Assembly (NCBI GenBank): GCA_948805675.1
Contig: CAQIBN010000004.1
Coordinates: forward strand, 62,001 to 126,000
Direction of reading: 5' to 3'
Source of the DNA: an uncultured Clostridia bacterium
Lineage (GTDB): Bacteria; Bacillota; Clostridia; TANB77; CAG-508
DNA: 64,000 nucleotides
Positions 29,513 through 37,656 of this stretch are shown here, piece by piece. The position numbers were made by a program, and so were the translations under genes. Each line of letters starts with the position of its first letter. The stretch's first letter is position 1. Under the pieces are notes generated by a model. That model did no database searches. It saw only the letters and a program-made list of their open reading frames with translations, and was not told the DNA's origin.

Positions 29513-30212
29513 TTATGATATTTTTACTATCTTAACTGTTACAGTATTTCCATCTGTACTTACATACATTTTTATACTGTTAGGTAAATCATTTCTAAAT
29601 TTTAAGTCTAAAGAATTATATGCAATAGTTGCATCTTTTCCTTTTTCTATATAGGGAACCTTTTTTCCATGGTCGTGATGTTCTGTAACAGTTAAACCAT
29701 TACATGCTAATATTGCATTATAAACAGTTGTACTTACTTGACAATTCCCTCCTCCTAAAGCTTGTTCTGTTTTACCATCAACTATTATATCTGCTTCTTT
29801 ATATCCTTCTTGTGCAGTTGATTTTCCGTACTGTTTTACAAAAAGAAAAAGTTTTACCACTTTCAATTGTATATCCATTTAATTTAGAGCAAGTTATTCT
29901 AATATTATTTTGTCTATTTTCACGTTTATCTATAATATTTGTTGAGAATGATCCAAGTTCTGTTTCAATTGGGGCAGGTGGTGGATTTGTATTTTCATTT
30001 CCTTCATTATTATTAGAAGTTTGGTTATTATTATTTTCATTAGTATTACTATTTTCATTAATAATATTACCATTTGTACTTGTTCTACTTATTTCAGGAT
30101 TTTGATTTTTTATTTCTTCTGGTTGATTATTTTCTTCTTTTTTTGTACAACCTGATAAAATTAGCATAATTGTACATAATATTAAAAAATAATTTATAAA
30201 TTTTTTTGTCAT
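29513..30212 (-). CDS. VanW-family lipoprotein, CGG +1 shift
   Basis: About 232 aa. Lipoprotein signal peptide with lipobox LILSGC (Cys around residue 21), a long low-complexity Asn/Glu linker, and a VanW domain: SGKTFSFCKTV, then CGG (complement of 29826-29828). Skipping the C gives Gly-Lys-Ser-Thr-Ala and QEGYKEA, matching the VG-x-x-T-x-x-x-GY core of the family. GGGNCQVSTTVYNA and LTVTEHHDHGKKVPYI follow, with the conserved Cys and His. Probably acts at the cell wall; VanW function is not established. ATG 30212 is used; a GTG at 30221 overlaps the ribosome binding site. Confidence 0.85.
29825..29828 (-). other. CGG-A +1 shift site in the vanW-like gene
   Basis: Zero frame GTA CGG AAA; skipping the C gives GTA GGA AAA, the conserved Val-Gly of the VanW core. 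Confidence 0.85.
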
Positions 30213-30545
30213 GTCTTGCACCTCTAAAAAATATTTTTAAATATATTAATAGTATTTGTATAAAAAAATACAATATTCATAAAAATTAAAAAAATGAAAA
30301 ATATGAATAAAAATTGTCTAAAATAATAACTTTTTATTTTAAAATATCAAATATTTGTAAAAGTAAAATATAGTTAGTAAAAGTGATATTTAGAATAAGA
30401 TTAATTATAAAAATATATTTATGTGAAAAGTTAAGTTCAATTATAAAGATGTTATATAAAAAAATAATAAAAATACTTGTAAAAAATAAAAATATTGATA
30501 TAATAAGTAAGAACATAAGAAAATACTTAAAAATGGAGGAATTTT
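30213..30545. other. divergent intergenic region
   Basis: About 330 bp, strongly AT-rich, between the divergent vanW-like and pfkA genes. It presumably holds both promoters. No structure stands out. Confidence 0.35.
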
Positions 30546-31689
30546 ATGATTAAAAAAGTTGCAATACTTGCAAATGGAGGAGATGTTTCGGGATTTAATG
30601 CAGTTATTAGAGCCATTGTAAAAACAGCAGAACATAATAATATTGAATGTTATGGTTTTATAGATGGATATAGAGGATTATTAAAAAACAATTATGTAAA
30701 ATTAAGTACACAAAATAGTAATTCAGCATCTGGAATATTACCAAAAGGCGGTTCTATAATAGGGTCATCAACAAATGCTAATGTGTTTAATTATAAAGTA
30801 GAAGAAAATGGAAAAATAGTATATAAAGATTTATCAGATAAATGTGTACAAAATGTAAAAGAAGATGGATTTGATTGTATATTTACTTTAGGTGGTGATG
30901 CAACACAAAAATCAGCAAGAGATTTTTCAGTAAAAGGCATAAATGTAATAGGCGTACCAAAAACAATAGATAATGATGTTGCATGTACAGATATCACTTT
31001 TGGATATAATACAGCTGTATCAGTTGCAGCAGATGCTTTAGATAGACTTCATACAACAGGAGAAACTCATCATAGAATAATGGTATTAGAAGTAATGGGA
31101 AGATATGCAGGATGGATTGCTTTAGAATCAGCTATAGCTGGAGGAGCAGATGTTGCACTAATTCCAGAGATACCATATGACATAAATAGTGCAGTAAGAA
31201 AAATAGAAGAAAGAAGAAAAAAAGGTAAAGAGTTTAGTATAGTAGTTGTTGCAGAAGGTGCAATGCCAAAAGGAGGAAGTATTGCTGTTGCAGAAACAAG
31301 AGATAATGGAAAAGGTGTAGATAATACAAAACTTGGTGGTGCTGGAGAAAAGGTTGCCAAAGAATTAGAAAAATTAACAGGTTTAGAAGCTAGATGTACA
31401 GTACTTCGGATATATGCAAAGAGGAGGAACACCAACAGCTTTTGATAGGGTACTTTCTACAAAATATGGAGCTAAGGCTATGGAGCTTGCAATGGAAGGT
31501 AAATTTAATGTATTAACAGTAATGAGAGATGGAAAATTAGATTCGGTTTCATTAGAAGATGTAGTTGGAGAAAATAAACAAATAGGAGCTGTTTCAGGTA
31601 ATACAAAAGAAAGTAATATTAGAAAAGTAACAATGAATCATGATTTAGTTAAAACTGCTAGAAGTATAGGAATAGCTTTAGGAGATTAA
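30546..31689 (+). CDS. pfkA: 6-phosphofructokinase, CGG +1 shift at the LG-x-x-QRGG motif
   Basis: Glycolytic phosphofructokinase, 380 aa when merged. Motifs: GGDVSGFNAVIRA, GFIDGYRGLL, GGSIIGSS, TLGGDATQKSA, PKTIDND with the catalytic Asp, and EVMGRYAGW. Lys in PKTIDND (Gly in ordinary ATP enzymes) suggests the PPi-dependent or mixed group. Zero frame hits CGG at 31407-31409. Skipping the C gives Leu-Gly-Tyr-Met-Gln-Arg-Gly-Gly-Thr-Pro, the hallmark substrate-binding motif, then FDRVLSTKYG. Without the shift the protein loses its last quarter including substrate residues. Good GGAGG site; a membrane-protein gene follows after 62 bp. Confidence 0.93.
31407..31410 (+). other. CGG-A +1 shift site in pfkA
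   Basis: Zero frame CTT CGG ATA; skipping the C gives CTT GGA TAT ATG CAA AGA GGA GGA, the Leu-Gly-x-x-Gln-Arg-Gly-Gly motif of phosphofructokinases. Confidence 0.9.
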
Positions 31690-31751
31690 TAATATATTTT
31701 AATAATAATTAAAAATAAATTTTAATTATTTATAAAGAAAGGGGATTAAAA

Positions 31752-32444
31752 ATGGAAGAAAATAATCAAAGTAAAAATATTAATGCAGAAGAAATTAAAA
31801 AGGAGGCAAAGGAAACTGTAAATCAAGTTAAAGATTCTTTTAAAAATGTTGATGTAAAACAAGAAACAGAAAAAGCTAAAAACTTCTTTTCTGGAATTAT
31901 AAGTACACCTATAAAGAAAATAAGTGAAATAGCACATGATAAATCAAACAATTTTTTTAAAACAGCAATAGTTTTGTTGGTTTTATGGATTATAATTGCA
32001 GGTTTTCAACAAGTTGCATCGATTATAGGAAAAATATTTGAATATGGTTTTAGATATGTTACATTTTCAGATTTTGTTGGAATTGGAAAATCTATAATAA
32101 CACCATTACTTGAAATATTAATAATATCTGGAATAGTATTTTTATTTAACTCAAAAGGAAGTAAAAAATCATTTTTAACAGTAGTAAATACTATTGTGGC
32201 AGCATATTTTCCAATAGTAGCATCTAAAGTAGTAGGTTTATTAAACTTAATTTCTGGAGCATCTAGAATTACATCACCAATTACAGGTCTTTTAGGAGTT
32301 ATATCATTAGTATTTACATTCTTTGCTATCAAAGAGTTGTTTGATGAAAAAGATAACGATAAAGCAATAAAACAATTTGTTATAATTGAAGCTGTATACT
32401 ATGTAGTAGCTTTTGTTTTATCATTCTTAAAATTGTATATATAA
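31752..32444 (+). CDS. YIP1-like multi-span membrane protein
   Basis: Protein of 230 aa. About 70 polar residues rich in Lys/Glu (an amphipathic region like KKEAKETVNQVKDSFKNV) precede about five membrane helices (around IVLLVLWIIIAGF, ILIISGIVFLF, the AAYFPIVAS region and others). The arrangement resembles YIP1-family proteins of Firmicutes. Start behind AAAGGGG. It follows pfkA closely and may share its transcript. Function unknown. Confidence 0.55.
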   Translation: MEENNQSKNINAEEIKKEAKETVNQVKDSFKNVDVKQETEKAKNFFSGIISTPIKKISEIAHDKSNNFFKTAIVLLVLWIIIAGFQQVASIIGKIFEYGFRYVTFSDFVGIGKSIITPLLEILIISGIVFLFNSKGSKKSFLTVVNTIVAAYFPIVASKVVGLLNLISGASRITSPITGLLGVISLVFTFFAIKELFDEKDNDKAIKQFVIIEAVYYVVAFVLSFLKLYI

Positions 32445-32465
32445 TGTGAAAAATAAAATAATTTT

Positions 32466-32509
32466 AATACACTAAAAATAAAAGTTTTGTATTTTTAGTG
32501 TATTTTTTG
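32466..32509 (+). terminator. terminator after the YIP1-like gene
   Basis: AATACACTAAAAATA pairs with TATTTTTAGTGTATT, followed by TTTT. Confidence 0.8.
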
Positions 32510-32786
32510 CTTTGTTGTTTCTAACAAGACTAGAACACAGAAAATATTAGTTTGATTATATTTTTTTTGATTTTAAGTTTTAACGTATTAAGGATGTCTT
32601 ATATAAATTTAGTAATACTATATTTATAAATAAAAATTGAATTTTATGTAAAAATGTAATATAATCATAACATTAACAAAAAATTATATTGTAATAAAGG
32701 TACATTTTACATTAATGAATTATAATGTATTCAATACTACTTTATTGTAATCCGACTAATGGACTGAATTCCTGGGAGGAATAAAC

Positions 32787-33044
32787 ATGTTTTTTTAGAA
32801 AGAAGATACTAATGTTGCAAAAAGTTATAATGGAGAAAAATTAAAATTGTTGAAGGAGTATAATCCAACTACAATGTTGTTTTCTGAAGAGATTAAAGCA
32901 TGGGAGAGAGTTAAAGAAGCAAGTACAAAAATTAACCTCTATGCTACTTTTAGTGCAGTTGAGTCTTTATTCGAAAGAATTATTTTAATAGGCAAATCGG
33001 AAGCGTTTATTGAGCAGATGAATTGTGTAGCGGAAAAGAACTAA
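32787..33044 (+). pseudogene. small gene with an early in-frame TAG
   Basis: ATG 32787 has a good GGGAGG site, but a seven-T run is followed by TAG at 32796. The same frame then stays open for 82 codons: KEDTNVAKSYNGEKLKLL, EEIKAWERVKEAST and so on, a soluble helical peptide with a terminator behind it. Either a recent nonsense or homopolymer mutation, or a shorter protein starting further in. Family not recognised. Local GC is slightly higher than in the neighbours. Confidence 0.4.
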
Positions 33045-33099
33045 GTAAATGAATACTTACTGGTAAATGGTGAAGTACTTCTATATACAGTGCAAGCAT

Positions 33100-33151
33100 A
33101 AAATGAAGAAAGAAGTCCAACTCTTAGGAGAAGGGCATCTTTCTTCGTTTT
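33100..33151. terminator. terminator between the small gene and spoIVA
   Basis: AATGAAGAAAGA pairs with TCTTTCTTCGTTTT, with a T tract; the convergent spoIVA gene ends at 33161. Confidence 0.65.
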
Positions 33152-33160
33152 ATATAAATA

Positions 33161-34642
33161 TTATAATATTATACAAATTAATCCACCACTACCTTCATTT
33201 ATAATACGTTCTAAAGTATCTTGTAATTTCATTTGAGCATCTTCAGGCATGTGGTATAATTTGTTTTGTAAACCTTCATTTACAAGTTCATGTAAACTCT
33301 TTCCAAATATATTAGATTCCCAGATTTTTTGAGGTTCATTTTCAAATTCAGAAAGTAAATAATTTACTAATTCTTCAGATTGTTTTTCGGAACCAACTAT
33401 AGGTGATACTTCTGTTTCAATATCTGCTCTAATCATATGTATAGAAGGAGCTTTAGCTTTTAATTTTACACCAAATCTTGAACCTTGTTTTACCATTTCT
33501 GGTTCATCTAATATTAATTCATCCATAGAAGGTGTAACAATTCCATATCCTTTAGCTTTAACTTCTTGAAGAGCATATGCTATCTTATCATATTCTTTTT
33601 TTGCTTGTGCTAAATTAGTTATTGTAGAGAACAAATCACCTTCATTTGCAATATCTACACCAGAAATTTCTGTTAATACTTTGTAGAATAAATCTTCCAT
33701 AAGATTAATAGAAATATTTACACTTCCAGTTCCTAATTTTACTTCATTTAAAATTGTGGAAGATATAATTTCTGTATTTTGCAATTTAGATATACTTCCA
33801 TCTACTTGTTTTAATATTTTTACATTATTAAATGCATCTTTTATTTCAGAATATAATTGTGTTTTTAACCAGTGTTCATCACATAAACCATCAACCCATT
33901 TTGGGAAAACTATATTTAATCTTTCAATAGGGAATTCATATAGCATTTTTCCAAAGATAAAGTTAATATCTTCAATATTTAAATTAGCACAATCTGTAGG
34001 AAGAACAGGGACTTCATATTTTTCTTCCAATTTTTTCGCTAAATTTTTAGTGTGTTCAGAATGACAGTCATTAGAATTTAGAACTATAACAAAAGGTTTA
34101 TTTAATTCTTTTAATTCTCTAACAACTCGTTCTTCACTATCTACGTAATCTTCTCTTGGAATATCTGTAATACTTCCATCTGTTGTGACTAATATTCCTA
34201 TAGTAGAATGTTCTTGAATTACTTTTCTTGTACCAATTTCTGCAGCTTTTTCGAAAGGTATTTCTTCATCAGACCAAGGTGTCTTTACCATTCGAGGCAT
34301 TTCATCTTCTAAATAACCAATTGCATTATTTACAAGATATCCTACACAGTCTACAAGTCTTGTTTTTAGTGTAATATTATTTCCTACAGTAATTTCAACT
34401 GCTTCATTTGGTATAAATTTAGGTTCTGTAGTCATAATAGTACGACCACCTGCACTTTGAGGAAGTTCATCTCTTGCTCTTTCTTGTTTATATTCGTTAT
34501 CAATATTTGGAATAACTAATAAATCCATAAAGTTTTTTATAAAAGTAGATTTTCCTGTTCTAACTGGACCAACCACCCCAACATAAATGTCACCATCTGT
34601 ACGTTTTGCTATATCCTCATATAATCTTAAATTTTCATCCAT
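33161..34642 (-). CDS. spoIVA: stage IV sporulation protein A
   Basis: ATPase that polymerises on the forespore membrane to form the base of the spore coat, 493 aa. Walker A is GPVRTGKS (residues 26-33), followed by PQSAGGRTIMTTEP, VDCVGY, the DIPREDYVDSEERVV segment and VLNSNDCHSE. The C-terminal domain ends in a short hydrophobic peptide as in Bacillus SpoIVA. Complete, with no in-frame CGG. Expected to be sigma-E dependent, but I could not fix the promoter by eye. Confidence 0.96.
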   Translation of the reverse strand: MDENLRLYEDIAKRTDGDIYVGVVGPVRTGKSTFIKNFMDLLVIPNIDNEYKQERARDELPQSAGGRTIMTTEPKFIPNEAVEITVGNNITLKTRLVDCVGYLVNNAIGYLEDEMPRMVKTPWSDEEIPFEKAAEIGTRKVIQEHSTIGILVTTDGSITDIPREDYVDSEERVVRELKELNKPFVIVLNSNDCHSEHTKNLAKKLEEKYEVPVLPTDCANLNIEDINFIFGKMLYEFPIERLNIVFPKWVDGLCDEHWLKTQLYSEIKDAFNNVKILKQVDGSISKLQNTEIISSTILNEVKLGTGSVNISINLMEDLFYKVLTEISGVDIANEGDLFSTITNLAQAKKEYDKIAYALQEVKAKGYGIVTPSMDELILDEPEMVKQGSRFGVKLKAKAPSIHMIRADIETEVSPIVGSEKQSEELVNYLLSEFENEPQKIWESNIFGKSLHELVNEGLQNKLYHMPEDAQMKLQDTLERIINEGSGGLICIIL

Positions 34643-34714
34643 GTAATAATTTACCCCCTTAAAAAATGTTTGTACAATGCTTTAATTAATGTATATTATG
34701 TTTTTTTAGTATAT

Positions 34715-34909
34715 ATGCATAAATTTAAAAAATATATTGCGAATATTTGTAAACATTGTGATTGTTTACAAAGTTATAATTATATAGTGTATGACCCTAA
34801 TGAAATATGAGCAGAATTAATTCATAATAAAACAATAGAAAAATATTTTCTAGAAAATATAAATTTTAAAGATGCATTTATTCCATATAAAGAATTAAAT
34901 ATTATATAA
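34715..34909 (+). pseudogene. short degenerate reading frame
   Basis: One frame runs from ATG 34715 to TAA 34909 with a single TGA at 34808. It reads HKFKKYIANICKHCDC, then after the stop AELIHNKTIEKYFLEN. The paired Cys suggest a former metal-binding peptide. No good ribosome binding site and no recognised family. Listed as a likely gene relic in an otherwise empty region of about 490 bp. Confidence 0.25.
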
Positions 34910-35135
34910 TCTATATAAATTACAAGATAAATATTATGTTTGAATTTTTAGTAGATTTATAATATTAAAATTAAATTTAATTTAGAATATAAAACATAGT
35001 TACAATTTTGTTAAATTGTAAAAGTAGAAATTTGTGAAACTAAAATATAGCTTTTAGCAAATTAATCTATATAAGAATTTTTTATTTGAAATGCAACTAA
35101 AATTAATCTGTATATCTAAAATCTATTAAAAAAGA

Positions 35136-35163
35136 TTGACTTTATAAAAAAAACGAGTATAAT
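35136..35163 (+). promoter_or_regulatory. sigma-A promoter of the thrS leader
   Basis: TTGACT (35136-35141) and TATAAT (35158-35163) with a 16 bp spacer. Confidence 0.7.
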
Positions 35164-35423
35164 AATATTATGTGAATAGTAAAAAACAAAAATAAGACAA
35201 AGTAAAATAAAGGTTGTCTAAAGAGAGGATTAGTCAACATGGCTGGAAGCTAATCTAGATAAACATATTTGAAAAACTACCTTATTAGTTTCTAGGATAA
35301 AAACTAGACGTTTACTTGCGTTAAAAGTTTTTTAATTAAGTTAAATTTAGGATGGAACCGTGCAAATATATAATTTTAGCACTCCTATAAATGCAAATAC
35401 AGGGCATTTATAGGAGTGCTTTT
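35164..35423 (+). promoter_or_regulatory. T-box riboswitch (thrS leader)
   Basis: About 260 nt leader of thrS. It contains the T-box sequence GGATGGAACCGTGC at 35350-35363, which is the antiterminator side, followed by a perfect 16-bp terminator hairpin: GCACTCCTATAAATGC (35379-35394) with GCATTTATAGGAGTGC (35404-35419) and TTTTG. Such leaders sense uncharged tRNA; the expected specifier is a Thr codon (ACC or ACT occurs near 35276-35282), but I could not fold stem I reliably. Confidence 0.85.
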
Positions 35424-35456
35424 GTATAATATAAAAATTTAAAAGGGAGGTTTTTT

Positions 35457-37376
35457 ATGATAAAAGTAGAATTAAAAGATGGCTCTATATTAGAAGTTAA
35501 GCAAGGAAGCAGTATATTAGATGTAGCTAAACAGATTAGTGAAGGTTTGGCAAGAATAGCAACTGCTGGTGAGGTTAATGGTGAAGTAAAAGATTTAAGA
35601 TTTAAAATAGAAAATGATTGTACATTAGTAATTCATACATTTGAGGGAAGTGATGTAGGTAAAAAAGCATATTGGCATACAACATCACACATTATGGCAC
35701 AGGCTGTAAAAAGATTATTTCCAAAAGCAAAACTTGCAATAGGTCCAGCAATTGATAATGGATTCTATTATGATTTTGATGTTGAAAAACCATTTACAGA
35801 CGAAGATAAAATAAAAATTGAAGAAGAAATGAAAAGAATAATTAAGGAAAATTTGGAAATAGAGAGATTTGAACTTCAAAGAGCAGAAGCTTTAGAATTA
35901 ATGAGTGATAAAGGCGAAGATTACAAAGTTGAATTGATAAATGAATTACCAGAAGATTCAGTTATATCATTCTACAAACAAGGAGATTTCACTGATCTTT
36001 GTGCTGGACCACATTTATTAAGTACAGGAAAAGTAAAAGCTGTAAAAATACTTTCTTCATCAGGTGCATATTGGAGAGGAAATGAAAATAATAAAATGCT
36101 TCAAAGAATTTATGCAATTTCTTATCCTAAATCTAGTCAATTAGAAGAATATATTAATTTAATAGAAGAAGCTAAGAAAAGGGATCATAGAAAGTTAGGA
36201 AAAGAACTTGATTTATTCTTTTTTGATGAAACTGCTCCTGGAATGGCATATTGGATGCCTAAAGGCTTAAAAATGATGAATGTTCTTATAGATTTATGGA
36301 GAAAAGAACATGATAAAAGAGGATATATGGAGTTTTCAGGACCCCAACTAAATAGTAGTGAACTGTGGAAAACTTCTGGACACTGGGATCATTATAAAGA
36401 AGATATGTTTGTATTAACAGATTCTGATGGAAAAGAACAAGCGTTAAAACCAATGAATTGCCCTAATGCTATAAAAATATATGCATCAAAATTAAGAAGT
36501 TATAAAGATTTGCCTTTAAGATTTAATGATATAGATGTTATACATAGAAATGAAAAATCAGGACAATTGAACGGGTTATTTAGAGTAAGAATGTTTAGAC
36601 AAGACGATGCTCATAACTTTATAACAGAAGATCAAATAGGAACAGAAATAAAGGATATTATACAAATAGCTAAACAATTATATGGTTTATTTGGAATAGA
36701 CTTCGAATTAACTTTATCAACAAGACCAGATGATTTTATGGGTGATATTGAATTATGGAATAAAGCAGAGACAAATCTAAGAGAAGTTTTAGATGAATTA
36801 TGTGGTGAAAATCAATATAGAATTAACGAAGGTGATGGAGCTTTTTATGGACCTAAGATAGATATTAAAATGAAAGATTGTTTAGGTAGAGAATGGCAGA
36901 TGGGAACTGTTCAAGTTGATTTTCAATTACCATTAAGATTTAATTTATCATATATTGATGCTAATGGAGATAAAAAAGCTCCTATACTAATACATAGGGC
37001 ATTATTTGGTTCATTTGAAAGATTTATAGGAATTATTACAGAACATTTTGCAGGGGCTTTTCCAACATGGCTTGCACCAGTACAAGTAAGAGTACTTCCT
37101 ATAACAGATGCACATCTTGAGTATGCAAAGAGTGTAAAAAAAGAAATGTTTAATGCAGGAATAAGAGTAGAATTAGATGATAGACAAGAAAAAATTGGAT
37201 ATAAGATTAGAGAAGCACAACTTCAAAAAATACCTTATATGTTAGTTGTAGGTGATAAGGAAGTTAATGAAAATAAAGTTTCTGTTCGCTCAAGAAAAGA
37301 AGGAGATATTGGAGCTGTTTCAGTAGAAGAATTTATTTCTAAAATAAAATATGAAATAGAAAATTATATTAAATAA
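35457..37376 (+). CDS. thrS: threonyl-tRNA synthetase
   Basis: Class II synthetase, 639 aa. Order: TGS domain (residues 1-62, KQGSSILDVAKQI), editing/SAD domain with HTTSHIMAQAV and the DLCAGPHLLSTG pair, and a catalytic core with KPMNCPNAIKIY (Zn Cys), NEKSGQLNGLFRVRMFRQDDAH, LHRALFGSFERF-type motif and the C-terminal anticodon-binding domain (APVQVRVLPI, ELDDRQEKIGYKIREAQ). Complete; GGGAGG site. Controlled by the T-box leader. No in-frame CGG in 639 codons. Confidence 0.97.
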   Translation: MIKVELKDGSILEVKQGSSILDVAKQISEGLARIATAGEVNGEVKDLRFKIENDCTLVIHTFEGSDVGKKAYWHTTSHIMAQAVKRLFPKAKLAIGPAIDNGFYYDFDVEKPFTDEDKIKIEEEMKRIIKENLEIERFELQRAEALELMSDKGEDYKVELINELPEDSVISFYKQGDFTDLCAGPHLLSTGKVKAVKILSSSGAYWRGNENNKMLQRIYAISYPKSSQLEEYINLIEEAKKRDHRKLGKELDLFFFDETAPGMAYWMPKGLKMMNVLIDLWRKEHDKRGYMEFSGPQLNSSELWKTSGHWDHYKEDMFVLTDSDGKEQALKPMNCPNAIKIYASKLRSYKDLPLRFNDIDVIHRNEKSGQLNGLFRVRMFRQDDAHNFITEDQIGTEIKDIIQIAKQLYGLFGIDFELTLSTRPDDFMGDIELWNKAETNLREVLDELCGENQYRINEGDGAFYGPKIDIKMKDCLGREWQMGTVQVDFQLPLRFNLSYIDANGDKKAPILIHRALFGSFERFIGIITEHFAGAFPTWLAPVQVRVLPITDAHLEYAKSVKKEMFNAGIRVELDDRQEKIGYKIREAQLQKIPYMLVVGDKEVNENKVSVRSRKEGDIGAVSVEEFISKIKYEIENYIK

Positions 37377-37377
37377 A

Positions 37378-37548
37378 TTATATATATTTTTTGATTTTGA
37401 TGGCACATTAGTTAATACTATAGAAGGAACAGCACAATCAGCAAAATATGGATTTGAAAAATTGGATATAAATATAGATAAAAAAATAACAGAAACAATA
37501 TATTGGAATTGGCCATATAGAACAGGGGAAACAGAAGATGATTGTTGA
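37378..37548 (+). pseudogene. HAD-family phosphatase fragment
   Basis: Directly after the thrS stop, one frame reads KLYIFFDFDGTLVNTIEGT, the motif I (DFDGTL) and cap entry of a HAD hydrolase such as phosphoglycolate phosphatase. It stops after about 57 codons. There is no start codon with a site, and the rest of the fold is missing. A truncated remnant. Confidence 0.6.
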
Positions 37549-37656
37549 TTAAAATATTAGAGGCAAACTTAAAAATGATAGAAAATAATAAGCAAAAATA
37601 TTGCTTATTATTTTTTTTATTGATATACTAATAAAAAATATTCTAGGAGGGTAGTT

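Noticed and set aside
34808..34810. TGA as selenocysteine or Trp codon
   Set aside because: Only one candidate, no SECIS-like hairpin seen, and genes throughout the window use TGA, TAA and TAG as ordinary stops.
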